A stretch of 64,000 nt of DNA from DAOUCP01 sp034432155 (GCA_034432155.1 DAOUCP010000035.1:97371-161370), one strand, 5' to 3'. Shown: positions 1 to 9,557, numbered from the stretch's first letter. Notes: generated by a model from the letters alone, not told the origin. Made by a program: numbers and translations.

Positions 1-63
1 TGGCCCGGCCCTCGACCGGCTGGCCACTGGGCCGGCCGACAAGGCGAAGTGGCTGCTGGCACC

Positions 64-85
64 GGTGCTGGAGGCACCCCTTTTT
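64..85 (+). terminator. Probable intrinsic terminator of an upstream gene
   Basis: A 5-bp GC-rich stem (GGTGC at 64-68, GCACC at 74-78) with a 5-nt loop is followed by CC and five T residues at 81-85. It would end transcription entering from the left edge of the window. The stem is short, so confidence is moderate. Confidence 0.45.
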
Positions 86-105
86 CCCACACCCCAACGC
101 GGCCG

Positions 106-111
106 TATAAT
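106..111 (+). promoter_or_regulatory. -10 box upstream of the cupin gene
   Basis: A perfect TATAAT lies 107 bp before the ATG at 218. No convincing -35 is visible; the T-tract of the preceding terminator lies there instead. The leader can fold through GCACGG (119-124)/CCGTGC (156-161) and CAAC (129-132)/GTTG (152-155), a long hairpin of unknown significance. Confidence 0.5.
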
Positions 112-217
112 GCGCCCTGCACGGCTCGCAACACGTGTCCGGCAGGTGCGGGTTGCCGTGCCGGCCCGCAGCCAGCGGAGCGAAGTCGCTTGGGCCTCGG
201 CCGAGCGGAGACGACGG

Positions 218-949
218 ATGACCCAGATACTGGACCTGGCGGCAATCGCCGAACAAGTGGAGGTGCCGTACCACTGCATCCCGGTGGCTCATCTGGGCAG
301 CGCCGAGGTGTCACTGTTCATCTGCCAGGGCGCTCGGAGCTGGCATCGAAGACTGGCGCGGCCTCACATGCTGATCGTCACCGAGGGCGTAATCACCGTC
401 GATTGTGCTTCGGGCAAGACGATCGTCGGCGAGGGGGAAGTCGTGTCCGTGCCGGCGGAGGTGGCGTACAACACCTATTCGGGCATGCGTTCGACGGTGC
501 TCAGCATCGAGAACCTGGGCACCACAGGACGCGACAATGGCCACGAAACGCTAGCCCCGCCAGGGCGGGCCTCAGTCACCAAGGTAAGCGCTGCTGTAAC
601 GGCCCGCAAGGCGCCCGAGTTCGCCTGGTTGCCGTGCGGCGCGGCGGGCAGCACCGTGGCTGCAGCCAGCCGCCTGCGCGGCTCGAGCGGCTTCTACGTC
701 GTGCCCAGCGGATCGCTTCTCTTGGCCGTCTACCGCGGCGTGCTTGACTACCGCTCGGGCGAGGAAGAAGGCACGGTGGTAGGCAACCAGCTGCTCTTGG
801 TTAACTCTGGCGAAGACCTGACACTCCGCTCGGGGCATGGCGCTACCGTCATGGCCATCGTGGCGCGCGGCGTGCCACTGCCAGCTCCGGCTGCAGCCGG
901 CCCTGAGCCCCGCCAGGGGCAGCGCTCCGATCCACCGCCCGGTGAGTAG
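218..949 (+). CDS. Two-cupin-fold protein of unknown substrate
   Basis: This 243-residue protein reads as two successive cupin-like halves, roughly residues 20-105 and 125-220. Each has the short beta-strands and Gly/Pro turns of a small barrel (for example HMLIVTEGVITVD in the first and SLLLAVYRGVLDYRSG in the second). The His-rich metal motif of enzymatic cupins is not obvious, so it may be a sensor or binding protein rather than an oxygenase. It has no signal peptide and a Pro/Gln-rich tail. The ATG at 218 was chosen because the fold begins there and the reading frame upstream of it contains the promoter. A secreted subtilase follows 84 bp downstream. The fold is inferred from the pattern only. 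Confidence 0.6.
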   Translation: MTQILDLAAIAEQVEVPYHCIPVAHLGSAEVSLFICQGARSWHRRLARPHMLIVTEGVITVDCASGKTIVGEGEVVSVPAEVAYNTYSGMRSTVLSIENLGTTGRDNGHETLAPPGRASVTKVSAAVTARKAPEFAWLPCGAAGSTVAAASRLRGSSGFYVVPSGSLLLAVYRGVLDYRSGEEEGTVVGNQLLLVNSGEDLTLRSGHGATVMAIVARGVPLPAPAAAGPEPRQGQRSDPPPGE

Positions 950-1033
950 GGCGGCAGCGCTCCGAATGACTGCCAGCGATCTGCCGCGTCCCCGCCGACC
1001 GGCGGTGCCACGTTCTTCTGGGGAGCGAAGGCC

Positions 1034-4000
1034 TTGCCGCAGCCGAGCCCGCACCCGGTGAGTTCTCGGTTCCGTCTCTGGCGCGCGGTGCTGGGAGGCT
1101 TGCTGCTCCTAACCGTAGCTGTGTGGCCCCTCGCCGAGGCCCATTCGCGAGCCGTAGCCGGCCTTGTGCGACCGCCGGCCGTGGCAGACCATCGTGCGGC
1201 AGACCGGTCGCCGACCGCAGCACGGACCCTCCCCGGCGGACGGGGTCCCCGTGCCGTGGTGGATCCCGCGCTGCGACGCGAACTGGCCCACGCGGGCGAG
1301 CGCCACATTCCGGTGATCGTCCACTTGGCTCTACCCGAAAAGAGTGAGCCCGCGGCCTCATCGGGCAATGCTCTGACCAGTCTGCAAGCGCGTCCGCTGG
1401 CCTTTGCGCGCTATGCCCAGCCGCTGCTGGCCTATCTGGAGCGCGAGCGGCAGGCCGGTCGGATTGGGCGCGTGACATCCCTGTGGCTGGCCAACGCCGT
1501 AGCAGTCACCGTGGCACCTGCGGCCCTGCCCGACCTGGCGGCGGCGCCCGGCGTGCGTTTCCTTGCCCTTGACGGCTCGCTGCATCTCGAACCCTGGCAG
1601 TCCTTGGGCGCGGATCCCGGCCGGGCAGCGGAAAGCCCGCCGCCATGGAACATCCGGGCGGTGCGGGCCGATGAGGTGTGGCGGCTCTTTGGCATCGACG
1701 GCAGCGGTGTCACCATCGCCGTCCTGGATACCGGTGTCGACGTTCACCACCCCAGCCTCCGAACGCGCTATCGGGGCTATCTGTCCGGAGGCTTCCGGAA
1801 CCGGGGCAACTGGTGGTGCCGACCGGAAGACCCACTGTGCGGGTTCGGCAACGCCTACCCCGTGGACAGCATTGGCCATGGTACCCACGTCGCCGGCACC
1901 GCCGTCGGCGGCGATGGCATCGGCGTCGCCCCCGGGGCGCACTGGATTGCTGCTCGCGTGTGCGCCGACGTCACCTGCCAGGTCAGCTGGATCATCGAAG
2001 GCCTGCAGTGGCTGTTGGCTCCGGGCGGAGCGAGCGACCTGCGTCCGGACATCGTGAACCTGAGTCTGGGCAATGAGGACAGCGACGGGAGTCTCGTGCT
2101 CAAGAACAGCATCGATGCCCTCACAGCAGCCGGCATCGTCGTCGTGGCCTCCGCCGGCAACCGCGCCGGCACCGTGACCGAGCCGGCCAGCTACCCGAAC
2201 GTGATTGCCGTCGGCGCCGTGGATTCCAGCCTCCGTCGCTGGCCGCAGAGCGGCTACGGATCGACCCTTTGGCAACAGAACAAGCCCGAACTGATGGCTC
2301 CGGGGGTGGCGATCACCTCGGCCATCCCCGGCGGCGGTTTGGGCGTGAAGACCGGCACCAGCATGGCCGCGCCACACGTCAGCGGCGTGATCGCCTTGCT
2401 CAAGCAAGCCAAGCCGGATCTTACGCCGGCCACGGTGGCAGTTATCCTGAAGCGAACGGCGACAGCTGTGGGACCCATCCAGCCGAACGCCCAGTCGGGC
2501 TGGGGCCTCGTCAACGCCTATGCGGCCGTAGCCACCGTGGGTGAGGTCGGCTTCGTGCGCGGGCGCGTGACCCGGCTCGACGGCACCGCCATTCCCTGGG
2601 CGCGCATCGGGCTGCACGAACTGGGCGGCGGTGCGCTGGCCACTGTCGAGGTGGACGAGGACGGCAAGTACGAACTCGCCGTCCGGCCTGGGGTTTACAG
2701 CCTGACGGCGGAAGCCTTCGCCTTCGGCCCTCGGACCGAGCGGCCGGTGACGGTGCAGAAGGACGAGACCAGCCAAGTGGATTTCGTCCTGGAGCCCCTC
2801 CCTTCGGTGGGCCAGTTCGCCGGCTGGGTGTACGCCCGTCGAGGTAGTCAGCGGATCCCGATGGCTGCCCGGCTGGAGCTACTGAATGTGCCAAGCGAGT
2901 TTGCCCTGCGGTCGAACCCCGACACCGGATTCAGCGCCCAACTGCCTGCCGGCCGCTACACGGTGCGTATCCGCGAGCTAGGCTACCGCATCCTGACCGA
3001 CACCGTCACCATCACTGCCGGAGCCACCATCACCCGCTCCTATGAGCTTGACCCGGCACCGCGCATCCTCCTCGTGGACGGCGACGCCTGGCTCTATCGA
3101 CCGGCCATCGATCGCTTTCGCCAGGCGCTGGATCGCACCGGCTACCCGTTCGATGAGTGGCCGGTGATCGATGATTCGGCCGGACCCGGCGCCGACGGCG
3201 GCCCGCCGCGGCTGGAAGACCTCCAGCGCTACGACATCGTTGTCTGGTCGCACCATACCAGTTCGCCAGGCACGGTGAATGCCGCCGAAGTGTTGGACAA
3301 GTACCTGGCGGCAGGTGGAAGACTGTTCCTGACCGGGCAGGACATCCTGTGCCTGGATGGCGGCTCGGACGCCGGCAGCGACGCCTGCAACCGTCAGCCA
3401 CAACAGCACCCGTACGTGGAGCGCCGCTTGCGCAGCCGCGTGGTGCGCGACAACTCCGGCAGCCTGACCATCATGGGCACGCCGAGCGGGCTCTTGTCAG
3501 GCCTGCGGCTGACGCTCAATGGGCCGGACAGCGCCGACAATCAGGTCGCTCCCGACGTGCTTCGGCCGCTTGATCCGTTGGCGGCAGCGCCCATTGCCAC
3601 GTACGAGGGCGGTGGCGACGCCGGGATGCAGGTGGGGCCATGCGCCGCTGGGCGCGCGGTGATCTTCGGCTTCGGGTTCGAAGGCATCGCTGGGGCACGG
3701 CTGCGGGACCAGGTGATGGCACGTGTGATCGAGGGCTTGTGGCGTGCCGAACCCCCGAACCGACTGCGCCTTCGGGCGGACCTCGATCGCCGATCAGCGG
3801 ACGTCGGCAGGACACTCAGTTTCACCGTCACGCTGCGCAACGTCAGCACGCTGAGCGCGACCGTCGACATTCGGTTGGCGAATCACGCCTGGCCGTGGAC
3901 GCTTTGGCAGGCAGGCTTTGACAAACCGCTCGGCGAGCCACTGACGCTCGGCGGTTGCGCGCAGGTCGACTTCGGCGTCCGAACACGCGTGCCGGACGTG

Positions 4001-5521
4001 CCCCGTGGCGCCTTGGACCACGCCACCGTAGTGGCTTCCGATGGACGTGCCAGCTCCGCCGTCAGTCTTACGCTGACCGCATCTCGACTGGCCCCCCTCT
4101 TGCTCGTCGACGGCGACTTCTTCTACCAGAGCGAGGACCGGTACGTGGCCGGGCTCCGGCGGCTCGGCCTGGCATACGACCACTGGGAGCTCGGACTCTT
4201 GCGCCATGCGCCTGACATTCCGTCGGCGGCCGATCTGGCCGCCTATCCGGCGGTCATCTGGTTCACGGGCTACGACTGGCGGCCCGACGGCAGCCTCAAC
4301 CTCGACGGCCAGCGCGCCCTGGCCACGTACCTGGGAGCGGGCGGTCGGCTGCTGTTTTCCAGCGAAGACTACTTACTGATTCGTGCTACCACCCCATACA
4401 CCGCCGACCGGCTGTTTCACGCCGATTTTCTGGGCGTCGCCGGCTACGCCATCGATGACGGACAAGCCCACCAGGGTCCCCTGCGCGGGGCGAAGGAGAG
4501 CATCTTGGCCGGCCTCGATGGCTGCCGTCTGCCGCTGCGCAGTCCAAGAGATGACCTCAGCGACGCGCTCGTGCCTAGACCCGAGGCTCGGCCAGCGCTG
4601 CTGGATGGCGCCGGTCAGGCCGTCGGCCTGGAGGTGGCCGTCCCACCGTTCAAGTCCCTGTTCCTGGCGCTTGACCTGGGCCTCATGGATTCGGAGTGCA
4701 GCGCCGAGATCATCCGGCGCGCGGTGGACTGGTTCAGCCCCATGCATCCAAGCTCCCTCCAGGTGGCGGATGGCCGTCTCGTCCTTGCGGGCGGCGACGA
4801 CGTGCGCCTCGACTTGAAGCTGTGCAACGAAGGCCGGCAGGTGGCCTCCGGGGTGGCCGTTCACTGGGATCTGCCACCCAGCACAACGGTTACGGCGCCA
4901 CCCGCGGACTGGGATTTCCTGCCGCCACGAACCCTGCGCTGGACCGGTTCGCTGGCTGCCAGCGAGCGGCGCCTCGTCACCACAGAGCTGCGTCTGGCCG
5001 ACGACGTGCCGCCCAACAGCCACCTGCAGACCTCGGTGGCCATCACGGACCCGCAGGGGCTGCCCCTGCGCCGCAGCCTCAGCCTGCGAGCCAATGCCCC
5101 CGATCTGGCGCCCTCGCACAAGGCCGTCCATACCGGCCAGAGTCCACCTGCATTCGGCGAGCTGGCGACGTTCACCATCGTCGTCCGCAACTCGGGAACG
5201 CGCATCGCAAGCGCCGTGGCCGTCACCGATTGGCTGCCCAGCGGGCTGCGCCTGGTACCCCAATCGGTCCACGTCGACAGCGGTGAGGCGGCGGTAGGCG
5301 CCGATGGCCGCAGCCTGGTTTGGCATACCTCGGTGGCACCGGGGCGTGTCGCGGCCGTGTCGTACGATGCGCGGGTGGTTACATCCGCTGGCGGACGTCT
5401 TCGCAACGTGGCGTTGGTGCGCGATGAATCGGGCACCGAGGTGTGGCTCAGCTCCGAACTGGCAGCGCAGGCGCGGTTGCCGCTCCCCTGCCTGCTCGTG
5501 GGGAGTGCGCCCGGCCGCTGA
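1034..5521 (+). CDS. Secreted subtilisin-like serine protease (S8) with duplicated LLVDGD and DUF11-type domains
   Basis: A secreted 1495-residue protease. The N-terminus has a basic region and hydrophobic core (about residues 12-34) typical of a signal peptide, followed by a propeptide-like segment. The S8 catalytic triad is visible: Asp232 (VLDTGVD), His282 (GHGTHVAG) and Ser443 (GTSMAAPHVSG), with oxyanion Asn376. After the protease come two carboxypeptidase-regulatory-like beta-sandwiches (about 506-585 and 593-665). Two copies of a Rossmann-like domain begin with LLVDGD (about 678 and 1022) and share the AAGGRLxF or GAGGRLLFS pattern. A C-terminal DUF11-like repeat occupies about 1356-1465. 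The TTG start has an upstream GGAGCGAAGG; a GTG at 1058 would also leave a good signal peptide. The substrate is unknown and no cell-wall sorting motif is seen. Confidence 0.9.
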   Translation: MPQPSPHPVSSRFRLWRAVLGGLLLLTVAVWPLAEAHSRAVAGLVRPPAVADHRAADRSPTAARTLPGGRGPRAVVDPALRRELAHAGERHIPVIVHLALPEKSEPAASSGNALTSLQARPLAFARYAQPLLAYLERERQAGRIGRVTSLWLANAVAVTVAPAALPDLAAAPGVRFLALDGSLHLEPWQSLGADPGRAAESPPPWNIRAVRADEVWRLFGIDGSGVTIAVLDTGVDVHHPSLRTRYRGYLSGGFRNRGNWWCRPEDPLCGFGNAYPVDSIGHGTHVAGTAVGGDGIGVAPGAHWIAARVCADVTCQVSWIIEGLQWLLAPGGASDLRPDIVNLSLGNEDSDGSLVLKNSIDALTAAGIVVVASAGNRAGTVTEPASYPNVIAVGAVDSSLRRWPQSGYGSTLWQQNKPELMAPGVAITSAIPGGGLGVKTGTSMAAPHVSGVIALLKQAKPDLTPATVAVILKRTATAVGPIQPNAQSGWGLVNAYAAVATVGEVGFVRGRVTRLDGTAIPWARIGLHELGGGALATVEVDEDGKYELAVRPGVYSLTAEAFAFGPRTERPVTVQKDETSQVDFVLEPLPSVGQFAGWVYARRGSQRIPMAARLELLNVPSEFALRSNPDTGFSAQLPAGRYTVRIRELGYRILTDTVTITAGATITRSYELDPAPRILLVDGDAWLYRPAIDRFRQALDRTGYPFDEWPVIDDSAGPGADGGPPRLEDLQRYDIVVWSHHTSSPGTVNAAEVLDKYLAAGGRLFLTGQDILCLDGGSDAGSDACNRQPQQHPYVERRLRSRVVRDNSGSLTIMGTPSGLLSGLRLTLNGPDSADNQVAPDVLRPLDPLAAAPIATYEGGGDAGMQVGPCAAGRAVIFGFGFEGIAGARLRDQVMARVIEGLWRAEPPNRLRLRADLDRRSADVGRTLSFTVTLRNVSTLSATVDIRLANHAWPWTLWQAGFDKPLGEPLTLGGCAQVDFGVRTRVPDVPRGALDHATVVASDGRASSAVSLTLTASRLAPLLLVDGDFFYQSEDRYVAGLRRLGLAYDHWELGLLRHAPDIPSAADLAAYPAVIWFTGYDWRPDGSLNLDGQRALATYLGAGGRLLFSSEDYLLIRATTPYTADRLFHADFLGVAGYAIDDGQAHQGPLRGAKESILAGLDGCRLPLRSPRDDLSDALVPRPEARPALLDGAGQAVGLEVAVPPFKSLFLALDLGLMDSECSAEIIRRAVDWFSPMHPSSLQVADGRLVLAGGDDVRLDLKLCNEGRQVASGVAVHWDLPPSTTVTAPPADWDFLPPRTLRWTGSLAASERRLVTTELRLADDVPPNSHLQTSVAITDPQGLPLRRSLSLRANAPDLAPSHKAVHTGQSPPAFGELATFTIVVRNSGTRIASAVAVTDWLPSGLRLVPQSVHVDSGEAAVGADGRSLVWHTSVAPGRVAAVSYDARVVTSAGGRLRNVALVRDESGTEVWLSSELAAQARLPLPCLLVGSAPGR

Positions 5522-5557
5522 GCGCATTGCGCCTGCGCCGTCGGGCGGGCAATACGC

Positions 5558-5563
5558 TATAAT
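5558..5563 (+). promoter_or_regulatory. -10 box of the coiled-coil/selB/glycosyltransferase operon
   Basis: A perfect TATAAT lies 37 bp after the protease stop and 65 bp before the next start codon. A matching -35 at 16-18 bp is not evident in the very GC-rich upstream sequence. Confidence 0.55.
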
Positions 5564-5628
5564 GCGGCAGGTGCCCCAGGGCCCCACGCCGCCTCCCCGC
5601 ACCGCAGCCGAAAGCGGAGCCCATCGCC

Positions 5629-6726
5629 GTGGATCGTCTTGACGAAATGGCCCGGGTCGTTCGCGACCTGGCCGCCCAGGTCGAGGCCTTGCGCGCTAAC
5701 GCCACCGGGGTGCAGGCGCGTCTGACCACCATCGAGGGACAACTCGCCGCGACGTTGGCCGCCCAGGCCGACCTGGCCGGCCAGCTGGAGCATGTGCGAC
5801 TCGATCGCACGCGTTTGGCGACCTTGGAGCGAAGCCTCGGCCAGCTTGGCGAAGACCGCCAGCGAACCATCGACCAGTTGGCAGCCGATGTGCGGCGCAC
5901 CGCGGACGAAGCGCTGCGGCGCATGGCGGGGCAGTTGCAGCAGAGAAGTCATGAGCTGGCAGCGCTAGCCATGCGCGTCGATGCCTTGGAAAAGGAGGCC
6001 CAGTTCGGGACCTTGGCGGGCCAAATGGACCTCCTCGGCCAGCAGCTCGCCGCGCTGGCGGTGCGCCTGGACGAAATGCAGCGCGAGCGCCAGGCCATCG
6101 AGGAGACCGCGCGCCAGCGCGAAGACCGTACCGCAGGACGGCTGGCCGACCTCCAACGCCAGCTCGGCCAACAAGAGCAGAATGTGGCCGGCTGGCAGGC
6201 GCGAATCGAGGCCCAGAGCGAGACCGTTCGGCAGAGCCAGGCGCTCGCCGAACAGATGGCGGAGGAGGTGCGCGGACTGCAGCGCGCCCAGCACGAGCTG
6301 GCCGAGGCACAGCGCGTGTGGCGGGAGCAGCTGAGCGGCTCGCTGGCTGAGCGGCTGGCTTCCTGGGAGTCCGAGTGGCAGGCCTTCCTGGTGCAGCAAG
6401 AGCAGGCGAGGCGGCTCCGCGATGGGCATATTTCGGCCATGGAGGCTACCTTGCGCTCGCTGGAGGAACGAGTGGTCGAACTGGCCGGCCAGATCCAGGG
6501 GCAAGCGGATGCGGCGCGGCAGGAGGCACAGGCGCATGCCGACGCCCTTCGGGCCAGCCGGGAGGAGCTGCTGCGGGTGGTGACCGCGGTGCATGATCGG
6601 CTGGGCCAGGTGATCCGCGACTGGGAAGCCGACTTGCCGTACGAAGCGCGGCCGTCGGTGGTGGAGGAGCGGCGACGGGCACTCCGTCGGGAGCGCCGCG
6701 CACGGCAGGAGGCGCCCGAGGACTAG
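5629..6726 (+). CDS. Long coiled-coil protein of unknown function
   Basis: A 365-residue protein that is almost entirely heptad-rich alpha-helix: Leu/Ala at core positions, many Gln, Glu and Arg, and no Cys. It has no signal peptide or membrane segment and ends in a very basic tail (about residues 335-365). It looks like a cytoplasmic structural or tethering protein; SMC-like or Wzz-like ATPase motifs are absent. The GTG start is preceded by GCGGAG at suitable spacing. It is the first gene of a tight operon: selB starts 3 bp after its stop. The function cannot be assigned from sequence. Confidence 0.75.
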   Translation: MDRLDEMARVVRDLAAQVEALRANATGVQARLTTIEGQLAATLAAQADLAGQLEHVRLDRTRLATLERSLGQLGEDRQRTIDQLAADVRRTADEALRRMAGQLQQRSHELAALAMRVDALEKEAQFGTLAGQMDLLGQQLAALAVRLDEMQRERQAIEETARQREDRTAGRLADLQRQLGQQEQNVAGWQARIEAQSETVRQSQALAEQMAEEVRGLQRAQHELAEAQRVWREQLSGSLAERLASWESEWQAFLVQQEQARRLRDGHISAMEATLRSLEERVVELAGQIQGQADAARQEAQAHADALRASREELLRVVTAVHDRLGQVIRDWEADLPYEARPSVVEERRRALRRERRARQEAPED

Positions 6727-6729
6727 CCG

Positions 6730-8652
6730 ATGCTCCAGGACAAGGTGGTCGTGATCGGCACCGCGGGCCACGTCGATCACGGGAAGAGTGCGCTCCTCAA
6801 AGCACTTACGGGCACCGATCCCGATCGCCTGGCCGTGGAACGCGAACGGGGCATGACGATCGATCTGGGCTTCGCTTGGTGCCGACTGGCCAGCGGCATG
6901 CTCGCCAGCTTCGTCGATGTGCCAGGCCACGAGGATCTCGTCCATCACATGGTCGCGGGCGCAACGGCAACGGATGCGGTTCTCCTGGTCGTTGCCGCTG
7001 ACGAGGGGCCCATGCCTCAGACCCTCGAGCACCTCCAGATCCTCGATCTCCTCGGAATCACTCGCGGTGTGGTGGCGCTGACCAAAACCGACCTGGTAGA
7101 CGCCGAGTGGCTGGCGCTCATTCGTCAGGCTGTCCACGAGATGCTGGCGTCCACCTCGCTGGCCGATGCACCCCTGGTCGAGGTGAGCGCCGTCACCGGC
7201 GACGGCCTGGGAAATCTCACCACTGCCCTGGACCGCATCCTCGCCAGCACCCCTCCTCCTTTGGACCGCGGCCGTCCGCGATTGCCGATCGACCGCGTCT
7301 TCACATTGGCCGGACTTGGCACCATCGTCGCCGGCACGCTGCGCGATGGGACGCTCGGGGTGGGGCAAGCGGTTGTCCTTCTGCCTTCGGGCTTGCGCTC
7401 GCGGGCGCGCAGCATCCACACCTACGGCCAAGCTACGTCCACCGCCGGCCCGGGCGCCCGCACGGCCGTCAACGTGGCCGGCGTAGACGTGGGGCAGATC
7501 CGTCGGGGCGACGTGCTCGTCGCGGACATGCCGTATCCGGTTAGTCAGCGGCTGGACGTCGAGTTGCGCGTTCTGCCGACCGCCAGGCCGGTGCGGCACG
7601 ACATGACGGTGGCCTTCTTCCACGGCGCAGGCCAGATTCCAGCGCGCGTGCGCACCATCGGCGGGGCGGCGATCGGGTCCGGCGAGTCGGGCTATGCCCA
7701 GCTCATTCTGGCCACGCCGGCAGTGGTGGCGGCTGGCGACCGCTTCGTGATTCGCCAGCCGTCGCCGTCGAGGACGCTGGGCGGTGGCCGCGTGCTCGAC
7801 CCCTGCGCGCCCCGGCGCTGGCGAAGGCTCCGGCCCGAGACCCGCCAGCGATTCGAGGATTTGGCCAGCGGTGCAGCCGATCGCGCACTCTGGCACCTTG
7901 TCGAGGAACGTCAACCGTGTCGGCTGGCGGCTCTGCCTGCTGCCGAGAGCGGTCTGGAGGCCCACGAGCGAGACCTTGCTGCCGCGATGCTCGAAGCGGA
8001 CGGCCGAGTGAAGCGCCTTGGCGAGGTGTGGTTCACCGACCGTGGTTGGGATGCCTTGCGACGACGGGCCGAGGCAACGGTGGCCGGCTACCATGCGCGC
8101 CATCCGTTGCGCCAGGGAATGGCGGTGGAGGAGCTTCGGCAACGACTCGGCCTGGACGGCGAAGCCTTTGCCGCCTTCTTGGTCCAGGCTGCAGCCGAAG
8201 GTTGGCTGGTGAGGGCGCCTCGAACCGTTGCTTTGCCTCGTCACCAAGTGCGTTTCCGGCCCGAGGAGCAGGCGGCGGCCGCGGCGCTCCTGGCTCGCTT
8301 CCGGACCGCACCCTACACTCCGCCCTCGGCCAAGGAGGCACGACTGGCGGTCGGTCCCGAGGTGTTGGCGGCTTTGGTCGAGCGCCAGGAACTGATGGAG
8401 GTCAGCGACGAGGTTCTGTTGAGCCACGATGCCTACGAACAGATGCGCCAAGCGGTGCTGGACATCCTGGCCAGCGCAGGGCAGATCACCATTGCCGATC
8501 TGCGCGATCGTTTCAAGACCAGCCGTCGCTATGCCCAGGCCTTTCTGGAGCACTTGGACCGGCTGCACGTGACTCGTCGCCAGGGCGATGCCCATGTGGC
8601 AGACGTAACGAGTGAGCGTGGCGGCTCGCCGCGTGACGAGGGGCATGCGTGA
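6730..8652 (+). CDS. selB: Selenocysteine-specific translation elongation factor SelB
   Basis: SelB is the GTPase that delivers selenocysteyl-tRNA to the ribosome at UGA codons next to a SECIS hairpin. The 640-residue length matches the family. The G1 motif GTAGHVDHGKS (residues 10-20) is followed by the SelB-type switch I (about 26-48, TDPDRLAVERERGMTIDLG). G3 is DVPGHE (63-68) and G4 is TKTD (118-121). EF-Tu-like domains 2 and 3 follow, then the C-terminal winged helices; the last one (FKTSRRYAQAFLEHLDRL) resembles the SECIS-binding wing. No selA, selC or selD gene is visible here. The gene sits between a coiled-coil gene and two polysaccharide genes and overlaps the next gene by 4 bp (GTGA). 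Confidence 0.95.
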   Translation: MLQDKVVVIGTAGHVDHGKSALLKALTGTDPDRLAVERERGMTIDLGFAWCRLASGMLASFVDVPGHEDLVHHMVAGATATDAVLLVVAADEGPMPQTLEHLQILDLLGITRGVVALTKTDLVDAEWLALIRQAVHEMLASTSLADAPLVEVSAVTGDGLGNLTTALDRILASTPPPLDRGRPRLPIDRVFTLAGLGTIVAGTLRDGTLGVGQAVVLLPSGLRSRARSIHTYGQATSTAGPGARTAVNVAGVDVGQIRRGDVLVADMPYPVSQRLDVELRVLPTARPVRHDMTVAFFHGAGQIPARVRTIGGAAIGSGESGYAQLILATPAVVAAGDRFVIRQPSPSRTLGGGRVLDPCAPRRWRRLRPETRQRFEDLASGAADRALWHLVEERQPCRLAALPAAESGLEAHERDLAAAMLEADGRVKRLGEVWFTDRGWDALRRRAEATVAGYHARHPLRQGMAVEELRQRLGLDGEAFAAFLVQAAAEGWLVRAPRTVALPRHQVRFRPEEQAAAAALLARFRTAPYTPPSAKEARLAVGPEVLAALVERQELMEVSDEVLLSHDAYEQMRQAVLDILASAGQITIADLRDRFKTSRRYAQAFLEHLDRLHVTRRQGDAHVADVTSERGGSPRDEGHA

Positions 8653-9557
8653 CTCGACAGCTCGACGTCGCGGTGGCCATTGTGAGCTTCGAGACGGCAC
8701 CGCTGCTCGAGCGGTGCTTGCGCTCCTTGCACGAGGGTGGCTTGGACGGCCTGGCCGCCGGAGTGTGGGTTTTCGACAACGCCTCGCAAGACGGCAGCGT
8801 TGCCGTGGTGCAGCGAGAGTTCCCCGACGTGCACCTCCTGATGAGCGACCGCAATCTCGGCTATGCCGCAGCGAACAACCAACTGCTGCGCGATGCGGGC
8901 TTTGCCGCCGGCGGCAGCGCCCTCGCCCGGCACGCGCTGCTGCTCAACCCCGACACCGTCGTGCCGCCGGGCGCCATTGCAGAGCTGGTGGCCTTTCTGG
9001 AAGCCGAGCCGGATATCGGCGTGGTCGGCCCCAAGCTGGTGCGCGCCGACGGTTCGCTGGACCTGGCTTGCCGCCGCAGCTTCCCCACTCCGGCCGTGTC
9101 CCTCTACCGCTTCGCGGGCCTGTCGCGCCTGTTTCCTGGAAGTCGACGGTTCGGCCGGTACAATCTGACCTACTTGGACCCAGACCTGCCCGTGGACGTG
9201 GACGCTGTGGTCGGTGCTTGCATGCTGGTCCGAGGTACGGCCATCGAGCAGGTCGGCCTGCTGGACGAGCGCTTCTGGATGTACGGCGAAGATCTTGATT
9301 GGGCGTTCCGGATCCGCCAGGCCGGCTGGCGGGTGGTGTATCGCCCGCAGGTGACGATCCAACACGTCAAGCGCGCTGCCGCGGCGCGAAGCTCGCGGGC
9401 CAGCTATGAGTTCACGCGTGCGATGTGGTTGTTCTATCAGAAGCACTATGCTCGCACTACGAGCCGGCCCATCCATTGGCTGATCGTGCTGGCCCTCGCC
9501 TTGCGTGGGGGTCGGCGGCTGATCGCCGAGATGCGTGCTGCCCGGAGTGGTCCGTGA
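8649..9557 (+). CDS. Family 2 glycosyltransferase (rhamnosyltransferase-like)
   Basis: A 302-residue GT-A fold enzyme that would transfer a sugar from a nucleotide donor to a lipid-linked or surface glycan. The N-terminal nucleotide-binding strand (VAVAIVSFETAPLLERCL) and the motifs FDNASQDGS and SDRNLGYAAANNQ are typical of GT2. The metal-binding acidic site is NPDT near residue 99. The acceptor-side motif GLLDERFWMYGEDLDW is that of rhamnosyltransferase-type members. The start overlaps the selB stop (GTGA at 8649-8652), so it is probably translationally coupled. The next gene, a sugar-phosphate transferase, also overlaps by 4 bp, which supports a role in exopolysaccharide or cell-surface glycan assembly. 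Confidence 0.9.
   Translation: MTRQLDVAVAIVSFETAPLLERCLRSLHEGGLDGLAAGVWVFDNASQDGSVAVVQREFPDVHLLMSDRNLGYAAANNQLLRDAGFAAGGSALARHALLLNPDTVVPPGAIAELVAFLEAEPDIGVVGPKLVRADGSLDLACRRSFPTPAVSLYRFAGLSRLFPGSRRFGRYNLTYLDPDLPVDVDAVVGACMLVRGTAIEQVGLLDERFWMYGEDLDWAFRIRQAGWRVVYRPQVTIQHVKRAAAARSSRASYEFTRAMWLFYQKHYARTTSRPIHWLIVLALALRGGRRLIAEMRAARSGP

Noticed and set aside
4373..5602. Minus-strand open frame of about 400 codons
   Set aside because: Antisense to the C-terminal domains of the first subtilase; composition is that of a shadow frame.
6730..8652. Selenoprotein gene near selB
   Set aside because: I looked for an in-frame UGA joining conserved motifs in the redox genes of the window; all active-site positions are Cys and no SECIS-like extension was found.
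5965..8700. Long minus-strand open frame
   Set aside because: It is antisense to the coiled-coil gene and selB, with low-complexity Arg/His/Gln-rich content typical of GC-rich shadow frames.
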